Below are positions 39,892 through 48,671 of a stretch of DNA of 64,000 nucleotides, one piece after another. How positions within the stretch are numbered: position 1 is the first letter of the stretch; each line of letters starts with the position of its first letter. The stretch covers positions 1 through 64,000 of the forward strand of contig NZ_FWXK01000002.1 in the NCBI RefSeq assembly GCF_900176325.1, read 5' to 3'. The position numbers and the translations under genes were made by a program. The notes beneath the pieces are model-generated. The model made no database searches. It saw nothing but the letters and a program-made list of their open reading frames with translations, and had not been told where the DNA came from. The stretch is from Aerococcus suis (GTDB taxonomy: Bacteria; Bacillota; Bacilli; Lactobacillales; Aerococcaceae).

Positions 39892-41490
39892 TTAAGGACG
39901 CCAGCTTGATCGTAAAATAGAAATTAATAAAATTAAACCAATAATACTTGCGACGATAAAAAAGGCAATCCCTAAACTTTCAACAGAAGGGGTTCTAGCA
40001 GTGGTTATAATGAACGTAGACGATACAATTAATGCCGCCAGAATTAAACTTGAAATGGCACGATTAATCATCCGATTGACTTCAGTCATCCGACGTTCAA
40101 TATTATTAAAACCAATTGTCACTTTTAACCGGTCATTGTTAATATGATCTAATGTTTTTTCCAGTTTTTGTGGAATATTTGCAAGTGTCCGTGCTTGTCT
40201 GGAACTACTTCTTAATAAATGTTCCGGAGATATAAGTTCTTTCCAATCGATAACATTTCCGGTCAATAAAAAGCTTTGAAAAACAGCCATAAAATCTAGG
40301 TCTGGAGACAAGTTTTGAATGACTCCTTGGATGATGACAATGGTTTTCTCCAATAGAATAAATTCAGACGGAAAAGTTAATCCATATTGATGCCCAAAAC
40401 GTAAAACATCTTGGAAGATAGCAGAGACTTCTAATCCAGCAAAACCTTTTGTAAGGTATTTATTAAATAGATATTGAATATCATGATAAAAAGCCACTTG
40501 ATCAATTGGTTTATGTTGTTTACATACTTGTAAGAGTAATTTTGCAATCTCATCAACATCTTTGAAGGTAATCGCCTTTAACGTATCTATCAAAATTTTT
40601 TTATTTAATGGTGAGAGTTTGCCCATTAAGCCAAAATCAATAAAATAGATTTTGCCATCATTAATTAGTAAATTTCCGGGATGCGGATCTGCGTGATAAA
40701 ATCCATCTTTAAAGACTTGGAAAAGAAAGGAATAAACTAACTTTTCAGCAATATCGTTTAAATCGTAATCAGCTTTCAATAATTGCTCTTTTTGATTAAT
40801 TCGAATACCATCCACAAATTCTTGCACCATGACGTATTGTGTCGTCAATTCATCAATAGGATGCGGCGCCTGAATAACGGAACGATTGTTATTGTACATC
40901 ATAAATCGTTTCGCATTTTTAGCCTCATTTTCAAAGTCAATTTCTTGTAAGGTTTGGTTTTTAATCTCATTTAATATTTCAACCGGATTCACCATAATTC
41001 CTAAGAAAATATTAGGGATATGTTCAATCACGCGAATAAAGATATTTAAATCACGGATTAATTCATTTTCAATATTAGGCCGCTGAACTTTCACAATGAC
41101 TGATCGTCCATCAGGCATTGTTGCTTGATGGATTTGAGCAATTGATGCACTAGCTAATGGTGTTTTATTGAAGGTTGAAAATAAATGGTCAATCGGTTGT
41201 TTTAAATGAAGTTGTACAAGTTCTTCTATCACGTCATAGGATAAAGGGGACGTATTATCTTGGAGTTTTTGTAACTCGCTAATATATTCAGGTGGTAAAA
41301 TGTCATTACGAGTTGAGAGAATCTGACCAATTTTAATAAAGCTAGGGCCTAGTTCTTCAAAAGCCAAGCGTAAATTTTTAGGATTTTGGTCTTTATTTTC
41401 TGGTTTAACGTGTGTGTTATAAATATGTCCAAATCCATACTTACCTAATACACTAACGATTTCTGTAAATCTTTCTCTATGACTAACCAT
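39892..41490 (-). CDS. aarF: AarF/UbiB family protein kinase-like protein
   Basis: 532 residues. UbiB/ABC1 proteins have a kinase-like fold with atypical motifs: the KxGQ motif in LGPSFIKIGQILSTR (about 48-62), the Ala-rich loop ASASIAQIHQAT (about 113-124), catalytic-loop DPHPGNLL and FIDFGLMG. Two C-terminal membrane helices follow. In proteobacteria UbiB is needed for ubiquinone synthesis; Lactobacillales lack ubiquinone, so a role in quinone or lipid handling is open. GAGGGAAAATGA precedes the ATG. A phasin-like gene lies upstream on the same strand, separated by a terminator. Confidence 0.93.
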   Translation of the reverse strand: MVSHRERFTEIVSVLGKYGFGHIYNTHVKPENKDQNPKNLRLAFEELGPSFIKIGQILSTRNDILPPEYISELQKLQDNTSPLSYDVIEELVQLHLKQPIDHLFSTFNKTPLASASIAQIHQATMPDGRSVIVKVQRPNIENELIRDLNIFIRVIEHIPNIFLGIMVNPVEILNEIKNQTLQEIDFENEAKNAKRFMMYNNNRSVIQAPHPIDELTTQYVMVQEFVDGIRINQKEQLLKADYDLNDIAEKLVYSFLFQVFKDGFYHADPHPGNLLINDGKIYFIDFGLMGKLSPLNKKILIDTLKAITFKDVDEIAKLLLQVCKQHKPIDQVAFYHDIQYLFNKYLTKGFAGLEVSAIFQDVLRFGHQYGLTFPSEFILLEKTIVIIQGVIQNLSPDLDFMAVFQSFLLTGNVIDWKELISPEHLLRSSSRQARTLANIPQKLEKTLDHINNDRLKVTIGFNNIERRMTEVNRMINRAISSLILAALIVSSTFIITTARTPSVESLGIAFFIVASIIGLILLISILRSSWRP

Positions 41491-41513
41491 TCATTTTCCC
41501 TCTTTTCTTAGGT

Positions 41514-41553
41514 AATAAAAAGCTGAAGCAAGCATTCAGAAGCTTGCTTCAGC
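41514..41553 (-). terminator. Terminator after the phasin-like gene
   Basis: Perfect 12-base-pair stem GCTGAAGCAAGC/GCTTGCTTCAGC with 8-base loop, followed on the minus strand by TTTTTATT. Confidence 0.93.
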
Positions 41554-41564
41554 GAAAGAAAAGA

Positions 41565-41873
41565 CTAAATATTATTGTCTTCTGAATCTTGATTTTGGAC
41601 TAATTGAGTTAAGTTATCAACTTTAATTGATAGGTCATTTACTTGAGCTTTTAAGTCATTAAGTTCGGTTGATTCTACTGTAGATTCAGCGGTGTGACGT
41701 TGTCTATCTTTTACAGCTCGTTTTAAATCTTGGCTTAAAACTTTTCCTTCGTCAACAGAAATTTGTCCTTTTTTAACTAGACGGTCTAACGTATCGTTAG
41801 CGGTTTCATAAGTTAAAGTCGTGCCTCCAACAGCTGCTAAGAATAAATTTTTTAAAGCATCCATGTCATTCAT
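41565..41873 (-). CDS. Phasin-like small protein
   Basis: 102 residues, soluble, mostly helical, with a C-terminal heptad-like segment (LNDLKAQVNDLSIKVDNLTQLV, shown here in part as DLKAQVNDLSIKVDNL) predicted as coiled coil. It resembles the phasin-family/PhaF-like proteins encoded next to aarF in lactic acid bacteria. These organisms do not make polyhydroxyalkanoate, so the name describes similarity only. Three ATG codons follow AGAGAGG closely; the exact start (MNDMDA or MDA) is uncertain. It shares a transcript with the HesB-like gene 13 bases upstream. Confidence 0.75.
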   Translation of the reverse strand: MNDMDALKNLFLAAVGGTTLTYETANDTLDRLVKKGQISVDEGKVLSQDLKRAVKDRQRHTAESTVESTELNDLKAQVNDLSIKVDNLTQLVQNQDSEDNNI

Positions 41874-41886
41874 CCTCTCTTAAGAA

Positions 41887-42180
41887 TTAATCAGTAAATG
41901 TGTATATGAAATTTTCTTTATCTGAGTCAAAGTCAACATGAAAATTATGTCCGGCAAAAAACCAGTCATCTTCTGGGGTGGTGAAGTAAGTAATACCATC
42001 TTTTTCAGTTTTTGCTAGTGTGTCACCATTAGGTTTCTCAACATGAATAGCGACTGAGAAACCTTCATGAATTTGTGTTTTTCCATAGACTTTACTAGAA
42101 AACTTTAAGCCATCACCAGAAGTTAAGCCCATTTCATCTTGAACATATTGATGTGCTGCATCGGTAACTGTTATTTCCAT
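41887..42180 (-). CDS. HesB/YadR/YfhF-like protein without cysteines
   Basis: 97 residues, resembling the A-type iron-sulfur carrier fold (HesB/IscA). It opens MEITVTDAAHQYVQDEMGL, and a central GDGLKFSSKVYGKTQIHEGF matches the LAB family of HesB-like proteins. It contains no cysteine at all, so it cannot bind a cluster as IscA does; its role is unknown. ATG 42180 is chosen: GAGGGG lies five bases upstream, whereas an in-frame GTG at 42186 overlaps that site. A minus-strand promoter (TTGCTT, 16 bases, TATAAT; 42237-42210) lies upstream, divergent from fetAB. Confidence 0.82.
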   Translation of the reverse strand: MEITVTDAAHQYVQDEMGLTSGDGLKFSSKVYGKTQIHEGFSVAIHVEKPNGDTLAKTEKDGITYFTTPEDDWFFAGHNFHVDFDSDKENFIYTFTD

Positions 42181-42209
42181 AAGCACCCCTCATTTTTTTA
42201 GTTAGTTAT

Positions 42210-42237
42210 ATTATAGCGTATTATGGATTGAAAGCAA
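42210..42237 (-). promoter_or_regulatory. Promoter of the HesB-like/phasin-like pair
   Basis: Minus strand TTGCTT (42237-42232), 16-base gap, TATAAT (42215-42210). Confidence 0.65.
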
Positions 42238-42334
42238 TGTAAAGGGTTAGGCAAAACAAAAACATTTATCTCACTTGCTTATGAATCGGAATGGTTATGA
42301 TATAAGTCATCATAGCCAAATGATATCATTATTA

Positions 42335-42356
42335 TGTTAAAATAGAATCATTCTAA
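42335..42356 (+). promoter_or_regulatory. fetAB promoter with PerR-like operator
   Basis: TGTTAAAAT (42335-42343) is an extended -10. Overlapping its end, ATAGAATCATTCTAA (42342-42356) is a 7-1-7 inverted repeat that matches the PerR box TTATAATNATTATAA at 11 of 14 positions. Binding there would block transcription initiation. A second perfect palindrome, AATGATATCATT, lies at 42319-42330. Confidence 0.5.
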
Positions 42357-42373
42357 TAAAAGGAGATGAGTGG

Positions 42374-43030
42374 ATGGAGGCACCATTAATTCAATTAAAA
42401 AATGTTGCTTTTAAACCTCAGGAAGAATTGATATTAGATGATATTCAATTATCAATTCCTAAAGGAAAAAAAATTCGAGTGACTGGAGCTTCAGGTTCTG
42501 GGAAAAGTACATTACTAAAATTAATTGCCTTTCTTATACCAAAAGATTCAGGTACAATACAATACCAAGGACGAGATATTAAGGAAATTTCGCCTATGGA
42601 TTATCGAAAAAAAGTGTCTTATATTACGCAAACGCCACAACTGTTTGGCAAAACGATTGAAGATAATTTACGTTTTCCTGCTGAAGTACGTAATGAGTCG
42701 TTTGATAGCGAACGTGCCAAACAACTATTAAAAGATTTTCATCTAGAGTATTTAGAACTCAATCAACCAGTGAAAAATTTATCTGGAGGAGAAAGACAAC
42801 GGGTTGGGCTTATACGGCACTTTATGTATGAACCAGAAGTGCTATTGCTTGATGAGATTTCTTCAGCATTAGATGAGGACTTACGGGAAAGTGTTTGGAA
42901 ATGGTTAGTTAACCATGCTAAAGAGCATCAACAAACTATTATGTGGATCAGTCATATTGAAGATGAACTGATTCAACCAGATGCGGAAATTCACTTAGAA
43001 CATCATACGGCAGAATGGAGGGAGTTATAA
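42374..43030 (+). CDS. fetA: Iron export ABC transporter ATP-binding protein FetA-like
   Basis: 218-residue ABC ATPase. Walker A GASGSGKST (38-46), Q-loop YITQTPQLF, signature LSGGERQRV and Walker B VLLLDEISSALDE are all intact. It resembles YbbL/FetA of Escherichia coli, which with FetB exports iron and protects against peroxide stress. The stop overlaps the fetB start by one base. AAAGGAGATGAG precedes the ATG. A PerR-like box at the promoter fits a peroxide or iron response. Confidence 0.88.
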   Translation: MEAPLIQLKNVAFKPQEELILDDIQLSIPKGKKIRVTGASGSGKSTLLKLIAFLIPKDSGTIQYQGRDIKEISPMDYRKKVSYITQTPQLFGKTIEDNLRFPAEVRNESFDSERAKQLLKDFHLEYLELNQPVKNLSGGERQRVGLIRHFMYEPEVLLLDEISSALDEDLRESVWKWLVNHAKEHQQTIMWISHIEDELIQPDAEIHLEHHTAEWREL

Positions 43031-43809
43031 TGGATTCAATTTCTGTATCCATCCCATCTTTGGTTTTATCTTTTTCTTTAGTTTTAGTTGCAATGGGAAT
43101 TAGCTATAAAGAAAAATTAGGTTTAAATAAAGATATCATTATTTCAATGGCACGAATGATTATTCAATTGATTATTGTTGGTTATGTTTTGACATTTATC
43201 TTTAATTTAAATCTAAGTTGGGTAACTATCTTAGTGATTTTATTTATGGTCGTTAATGCTGCTTGGAACGCTAGACGACGTGCTGAAGCGATTCCCCATG
43301 CTTTTCGAATTTCACTGATTTCTTTATTGATAGGGGTTATCTTCTCATTAGTTATTTTAGTATTGACAGGTGCTATTGACTTTGTGCCTTCACAATTAAT
43401 CCCAATCAATGGGATGCTAGTTGGTAATGGGATGAATGTTATCGGGCTAAGTTATCGTAATTTAAATCAAGCTTACAATCATTCGTATCAAGTCGTGAAC
43501 GAACGATTAGCTTTAGGTGCAACACCGAAGTTAGCTTCTAAAACCATTATTCGACAAGCCATTAAAGACTCCTTACAACCAACAATTGATACAGCACGTA
43601 CAGTAGGATTGGTTCTATTGCCTGGAATGATGACTGGTATGATTATGGCAGGGTTAAATCCAATGAGTGCCATTATGTATCAAATTCTTATTTATTTTAT
43701 GATGATGTCAACAGGGACGATTACGTCATGTTTAGCTGTGTATCAATCATATAAATATTTCTTTAATGATTCCGCTCAATTAGTTCCTCTTAATAGTAAT
43801 GATAACTAA
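43030..43809 (+). CDS. fetB: Iron export ABC transporter permease FetB-like
   Basis: 259 residues with seven or eight membrane helices, UPF0014/YbbM family. Family features include the MIIQLIIVGYVL helix, INGMLVGNGMNVIGLSYR and LLPGMMTGMIMAGLNPM. ATG 43030 overlaps the fetA stop (TAATG); a start at 43015 inside fetA is rejected. Pairs with the upstream ATPase as a metal exporter; iron specificity is inferred from the Escherichia coli system. Confidence 0.9.
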   Translation: MDSISVSIPSLVLSFSLVLVAMGISYKEKLGLNKDIIISMARMIIQLIIVGYVLTFIFNLNLSWVTILVILFMVVNAAWNARRRAEAIPHAFRISLISLLIGVIFSLVILVLTGAIDFVPSQLIPINGMLVGNGMNVIGLSYRNLNQAYNHSYQVVNERLALGATPKLASKTIIRQAIKDSLQPTIDTARTVGLVLLPGMMTGMIMAGLNPMSAIMYQILIYFMMMSTGTITSCLAVYQSYKYFFNDSAQLVPLNSNDN

Positions 43810-43883
43810 GTAATATAATAGCTATTAGGCGCCAATACTCTCTAATATGTTATGATTTATAGGTTAGGGTTTATCAGTTAATG

Positions 43884-43892
43884 TGATAAAAT
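43884..43892 (+). promoter_or_regulatory. Extended -10 promoter of the thioesterase gene
   Basis: TGATAAAAT, TGn-extended -10, 28 bases before the GTG start. It may drive the thioesterase, coaA and AI-2E transporter genes together. Confidence 0.55.
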
Positions 43893-43919
43893 GATGCCTA
43901 TAAATAGGGGGAGATTTAG

Positions 43920-44666
43920 GTGCAATCATTTACAATCGAAACGCCGATTTGGACAGATTTATGTAATCAATTTGGTCAAATAACGTTACCCGGTTTAATC
44001 CAGTTAACGTTGCGTACCTCTGAAGCTCATGAGCATCAATATGCAGATATGAGAACATATATGGAAGCTCACAAGCTTGGATGGATAATTACTGCTAATC
44101 AAATGACTATTCATCGATTACCAAAATTTTCAGAAAGTGTTCGTGTTGTAACCGAAATAGCGGATGCTAACCAATTTTTTACGTTTAGGAAATTCCAAAT
44201 TTTAGATAAACATGAGAATTTGCTAGTTGAAGTTATTACCACATTTTCATTATTACATCTTGATACGAGACGAATTGCCAGAACTCCTGATATTTTCTTG
44301 TCCTGGTATGAACTTCCAAATCAACGTTCAAAATATCGGCAACTCCGATTACCGAAATCATTATCTTCTGTATCACAAACAAAAACATATTATGTTCAAT
44401 TTTTAGATATTGATGGGAATGGCCACGTGAATAATGCGGTTTATTTTCGGTGGTTATCTAATGCGTTAGGATTAGAATGGTTTAAAAAATATCGTGAGAA
44501 GCGTGTGACAATTTCTTACAATAAGGAGGCTCTTTTAGGGGAGTCCGTGACTGTCAATACAGAGATGGTCACTAAGGGTGGAGAAGTAACAACGTTACAT
44601 GCTATCACAGATTACCAAGGAGAATTGCATAGTATGATTGAAGTTCAATGGGAAGAGCGAAAATAG
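43920..44666 (+). CDS. Acyl-ACP thioesterase
   Basis: 248-residue double hotdog-fold protein of the plant FatA-like acyl-ACP thioesterase family, which hydrolyses acyl-ACP to free fatty acid. The N-terminal hotdog has LGWIITANQMTIHRLPKF; the second contains the Asn/His pattern DIDGNGHVNNAVYFRWL. The start is GTG, preceded by GGGGGAG. coaA follows after 12 bases. In Lactobacillales such enzymes may adjust membrane fatty acid supply; chain-length specificity cannot be read from the sequence. Confidence 0.9.
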   Translation: MQSFTIETPIWTDLCNQFGQITLPGLIQLTLRTSEAHEHQYADMRTYMEAHKLGWIITANQMTIHRLPKFSESVRVVTEIADANQFFTFRKFQILDKHENLLVEVITTFSLLHLDTRRIARTPDIFLSWYELPNQRSKYRQLRLPKSLSSVSQTKTYYVQFLDIDGNGHVNNAVYFRWLSNALGLEWFKKYREKRVTISYNKEALLGESVTVNTEMVTKGGEVTTLHAITDYQGELHSMIEVQWEERK

Positions 44667-44678
44667 TGGGTTAGAATT

Positions 44679-45614
44679 ATGATAGAAAACAAAGATTATT
44701 ATGTCATCAATCGTGAAGAGTGGAACGACTATTTATCAAATGAATCGCCACATCGACAAGTGACGATTAGTGAAGAACAGCTGGAAAAAATTACTTCTTT
44801 AAATGACGAATTAACCTCTCAAGATGCTTATGAAGTCTATAAACCTATTACCGAATTAATTAGCGTTTATTTAGAAAATTATAAACTATTAACAGATAAA
44901 CGGGATTATTTTTTAGGTATTAAACGGTCAATGCCGCCGTTTATTATTGGTATTGCGGGTAGTGTGGCAGTCGGAAAGAGTACTGCTGCGCGGTTATTAC
45001 AAATTTTCTTATCGCAATTTTATCCTGAGTTACAAGTCGCATTAGCCACGACGGATGGGTTTATATATCCTAATAAAATCTTGAAAGAAAAAGGGATAAT
45101 GGATAAAAAAGGGTTCCCCGATAGTTACAATATGCCAGCTTTGATTGATTTTCTCAAAGAAATTAAAAATGGGCATGAACATATTCCATACCCTACCTAT
45201 TCACATAAAGTTTACGATATTATTCCAGATAAAATGCAATATTTGGATAAGCCAGATATCGTTATTCTTGAGGGGATTAATGTATTACAATTTCCAAGCA
45301 ATACGAATATCTATCTAAGTGATTTCTTTGATCTGTCGATTTATATTAATGCAGATGAAGATATTATTGAGCAATGGTTTTATGAACGATTTAAATTGCT
45401 AGTCAATAATGCGCGAAACACACCAAGTGATTACTACTATAAATTCAATTTAATGTCTGAGGATGAGGCTATGGCTTATGCGACTAAAGTGTGGCATGAT
45501 ATTAATTTGGTCAATCTACATGAATACATTTTACCGACTCGTCCCAACGCGAACATTGTGATTCATAAAGAGGCTCATCATCGCATTAGTGAATTATGGC
45601 TAAAAAAATATTAG
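44679..45614 (+). CDS. coaA: Pantothenate kinase (type I)
   Basis: 311-residue P-loop kinase catalysing the first step of coenzyme A synthesis, ATP + pantothenate to 4'-phosphopantothenate. Walker A GIAGSVAVGKST (91-102), substrate segments TTDGFIYPN, KGFPDSYN and YPTYSHKVYDI, and VILEGINVLQ match CoaA. The ribosome binding site is weak (GGGTTAG). It is close behind the acyl-ACP thioesterase gene and nine bases before the AI-2E transporter gene. Type I kinases are feedback-inhibited by CoA. Confidence 0.96.
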   Translation: MIENKDYYVINREEWNDYLSNESPHRQVTISEEQLEKITSLNDELTSQDAYEVYKPITELISVYLENYKLLTDKRDYFLGIKRSMPPFIIGIAGSVAVGKSTAARLLQIFLSQFYPELQVALATTDGFIYPNKILKEKGIMDKKGFPDSYNMPALIDFLKEIKNGHEHIPYPTYSHKVYDIIPDKMQYLDKPDIVILEGINVLQFPSNTNIYLSDFFDLSIYINADEDIIEQWFYERFKLLVNNARNTPSDYYYKFNLMSEDEAMAYATKVWHDINLVNLHEYILPTRPNANIVIHKEAHHRISELWLKKY

Positions 45615-45623
45615 GAGGGTGCT

Positions 45624-46775
45624 ATGAAAACAACACAACGAACGAAACAAATAATGGGAATTATTATAGCTGCGATTTTACTATTTTGGGCAGTTAATAA
45701 TTTTGATGCGATACGTAATGGTTGGAATACGATTTTTGCTCTAACATTACCATTTATTCTTGGTGCAGGGCTAGCTTTTGTTTTAAATATTCCTTTGCGA
45801 ATTTTTGAGAAGTATGTCACAAAATGGACAGGTAAATACCGTAGTTGGTATCGAATGTTAGGAATTTTATTTAGCTTTCTAATTGTGACTCTCGTACTAT
45901 CCTTTTTAATTTTCTTGGTTCTTCCAGATTTACAAGAAACAATATCATCGTTTATTAGTATTGTTCCACAAGAAATTAATAAATGGATTAATTGGATAAA
46001 TGATTTTATTACGAAAAATCCTGAAATTATGCGAGTATTAGAGGAAATGCCGTTAGATATTGAAACCATTAAATCGCAAGCGATTAATGCGGCACAAACA
46101 GTTGCAGGCGGCGCGTTTGGATCGATTGTGGTGTTAATCACAGGTATTATTAATTCAGTATTTAATATTTTTGTGGCCATTGTATTTGCTGTATTTATTT
46201 TATCAGGAAAAGAAACGTTAACCCGTCACTTTAAAAAATCAATTTATGGATTATTTAGCTTAGAATGGGCAAATTATATTATTAATGTTGGTAAGAAAGC
46301 TAACGAAGTCTTTTCTAACTTTATTTCTGGTGAAGTAGTAGAAGCTTTTATTTTAGGTTTAATGTTTTACATTAGTATGTGGATTTTCGGTTTTCCATAT
46401 CGTTTATCTGTTTCAGTATTAACTGGAGTTATGGCATTGATTCCTATCTTTGGTGCTATTATCGGGGGAGCTGTTGGAGCTATTCTTATTGCTGTTGTAA
46501 GCTTCAAACAAGGAATCTGGTTTATTGTTCTAACCGTTGTTATCCAACAAATTGAAGGAAATGTCATTTACCCACGTGTTGTCGGTAATTCCGTTGGTTT
46601 ACCTGGAATTTGGGTAATGTTTGCTGTGACAATTGGTGGTGGCTTATTTGGATTTGCTGGTATGCTATTGTCAGTACCGACATTGTCATTAATCTATCAA
46701 TTATTCCAAGATACAATTAATTATAATTTAGAATCTCGAGGATTAGAAGTCGAATCGGATTCAGCTAATTTATAA
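45624..46775 (+). CDS. AI-2E family transporter (UPF0118/PerM-like)
   Basis: 383 residues with about seven to eight membrane helices and the typical gap: an N-terminal pair of helices, a soluble stretch (about 105-160), then a C-terminal bundle with VVIQQIEGNVIYPRVVGNSVGLPGIWV (the conserved QxxExNxxxPxxxG pattern). Members include TqsA (AI-2 export) and various Na+/H+ antiporters; the substrate here is unknown. TAGGAGGG precedes the ATG. Confidence 0.9.
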   Translation: MKTTQRTKQIMGIIIAAILLFWAVNNFDAIRNGWNTIFALTLPFILGAGLAFVLNIPLRIFEKYVTKWTGKYRSWYRMLGILFSFLIVTLVLSFLIFLVLPDLQETISSFISIVPQEINKWINWINDFITKNPEIMRVLEEMPLDIETIKSQAINAAQTVAGGAFGSIVVLITGIINSVFNIFVAIVFAVFILSGKETLTRHFKKSIYGLFSLEWANYIINVGKKANEVFSNFISGEVVEAFILGLMFYISMWIFGFPYRLSVSVLTGVMALIPIFGAIIGGAVGAILIAVVSFKQGIWFIVLTVVIQQIEGNVIYPRVVGNSVGLPGIWVMFAVTIGGGLFGFAGMLLSVPTLSLIYQLFQDTINYNLESRGLEVESDSANL

Positions 46776-46788
46776 AAGTTAACGATAA

Positions 46789-46836
46789 AAAAGAGGAGAA
46801 CGTCTTTAAGATTAGAGACGTCCTCCTCTTTATTTA
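46789..46836. terminator. Bidirectional terminator
   Basis: Stem AAAGAGGAG-ACGTCT/AGACGT-CTCCTCTTT around a 10-base loop with T-runs on both sides, between the AI-2E gene and the convergent ABC exporter operon. Confidence 0.92.
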
Positions 46837-46874
46837 TGTCCATTTTTATTATTTGAATGGAATGGAGTGGAAGA

Positions 46875-48671
46875 TTAATAGCTCATATGTATATCGGCAG
46901 GGTCTTGATCATCAAATTGACTATTATATAAGTCAGCGTAGAAACCACCTTTAGCCATTAGTTCCTCATGATTACCATGCTCAGTAATGTTTCCATTTTG
47001 CATAACGAGTATCATATCGGCATTCTTAATCGTACTTAACCGATGGGCAATCACAAAGCTTGTTCGACCTTCCATCACTTTATCCATCGCTTCTTGAATC
47101 AACTGTTCAAGGCGAGTATCAACTGATGAGGTTGCTTCATCTAATATCAAAATATCAGGATTAGAGAGCACCGCACGAGCGATAGTTATTAATTGTTTTT
47201 GACCTAATGAGATATTGTTCGCTTCTTCATTAATTTCCATATCGTAACCACCAGGGAGTGTCTTAATAAAGTGATCGACATTCGCAATTTCAGCGGCATC
47301 TTGAACTTCATAGTCATTAGCGTCTAAATCCCCAAAGCGAAGATTTTCTCTAATGGTGTCTGTGTATAACCAAGCATCTTGTAATACCATACCAAAATGT
47401 TTACGTAAATCATGCCGAGATGTATTTTTAATATCAACTCCGTCAATTTTAATTGCTCCTTTATCGACATCGTAGAAACGCATTAGAAGGTTAATTAATG
47501 TCGTTTTACCAGCACCAGTGGGACCAACAACCGCAATTGTTTCACCTGGATTGACATGGAAAGAAATGTCAGTCATTAGCGGTCTTTCAGGATTGTAGCC
47601 GAATTGAACATGATCAAATACCACTTCACCGGCTACTTTTTCAGGTAGGCTATCAGTAATTTCACCTTGATATTCTTCTGGTTCATCTAAGAAAGTGAAA
47701 ACACGAGTACCAGCAGCAGATGCTGATTGAATCACTCCACTTAATTGCGTCATCATTTGGATGGGTTGATTAATTTGCCAAACATATTGGACAAAAGCTT
47801 GTAAATTTCCGACCGTTAGTGACCCCGCAATAACCGCAAAAGATCCAAAAATAGCGACTACTGCGTAAGCAAAATTTGATACGAAGTTTAAAATTGGCAT
47901 CATTAATGAAGAAATGAAGCTGGCTTTAAAACCATTATCGCGAAGTTCTGCATTTTTAGCTTCGAATTCTTTTACAGTGTCCGCTTGTTTACCATAAACT
48001 TTAATTTCCGTGAATCCACTTAACTGTTCTTGTGTGAATCCAAATAAATCTCCTAAGGCATCCGCTTTTTTTTGGAAAGCTTTTTGTGAATGACCTAGAA
48101 TATATCGACTAAGTACGTAAGACAGTGGCATAGTTGCAATTAAGATTAGAGCTAACTTCCAGTCTAGAACTAACATACTAATAACGGCAAAAGAGATACC
48201 TAATACGGCGGTGACCATTTGAATAAACGACTGTTGTAAAGCATTGGTAATAGCATCGACATCATTGGTCATACGCGCCAAAATATCACCTGTTTGATGA
48301 TTATCAAAATATGATACCGGAATACGACTAGCTTTAGTTGAAATGTCGTTACGTAAGTCAAACATTGCTTTTTGAACGACATTGGTTAAGGTGAACTGAG
48401 CAATAAATTGACCACCGAAGAAACCTAAACCACGAATGAAATAAAGAACAAGTACCCAGGCAATATAAGGGTAATTAATTCCAGCATCAGGAACGCCATT
48501 AACGATATCAACGACATTATGTGATAGCTCGGTAATTGCTAAACCGATGACAATAGGTTCAATTGCTGAGGTAAAGTTCTGAACAAGTGTGGCAATCATA
48601 GCTATTGAGAACTGACCTTTGTAATTTCGTAAGTATTCCCATAAGCGTTTTAGAATTGTCGTAAATTTCAT
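46875..48671 (-). CDS. Heterodimeric ABC exporter, subunit with canonical ATPase site
   Basis: 598-residue half-transporter: membrane domain with six helices (about 1-325), then ATPase domain with Walker A GPTGAGKTT, Walker B LILDEATSSVD carrying the catalytic Glu, and H-loop IAHRLST. The ABC signature is degenerate (ISLGQKQ instead of LSGGQ). With the upstream half-transporter it forms an asymmetric exporter of the LmrCD/EfrAB/EfrCD type, associated with multidrug efflux; the substrate is not deducible. The start overlaps the upstream stop by four bases, and GAGGAGGAA inside that gene serves as ribosome binding site. Confidence 0.92.
   Translation of the reverse strand: MKFTTILKRLWEYLRNYKGQFSIAMIATLVQNFTSAIEPIVIGLAITELSHNVVDIVNGVPDAGINYPYIAWVLVLYFIRGLGFFGGQFIAQFTLTNVVQKAMFDLRNDISTKASRIPVSYFDNHQTGDILARMTNDVDAITNALQQSFIQMVTAVLGISFAVISMLVLDWKLALILIATMPLSYVLSRYILGHSQKAFQKKADALGDLFGFTQEQLSGFTEIKVYGKQADTVKEFEAKNAELRDNGFKASFISSLMMPILNFVSNFAYAVVAIFGSFAVIAGSLTVGNLQAFVQYVWQINQPIQMMTQLSGVIQSASAAGTRVFTFLDEPEEYQGEITDSLPEKVAGEVVFDHVQFGYNPERPLMTDISFHVNPGETIAVVGPTGAGKTTLINLLMRFYDVDKGAIKIDGVDIKNTSRHDLRKHFGMVLQDAWLYTDTIRENLRFGDLDANDYEVQDAAEIANVDHFIKTLPGGYDMEINEEANNISLGQKQLITIARAVLSNPDILILDEATSSVDTRLEQLIQEAMDKVMEGRTSFVIAHRLSTIKNADMILVMQNGNITEHGNHEELMAKGGFYADLYNSQFDDQDPADIHMSY

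Noticed and set aside
45611-46180. 189-codon minus-strand frame opposite the AI-2E transporter gene
   Set aside because: Lies wholly within a clear membrane protein gene and lacks a ribosome binding site.
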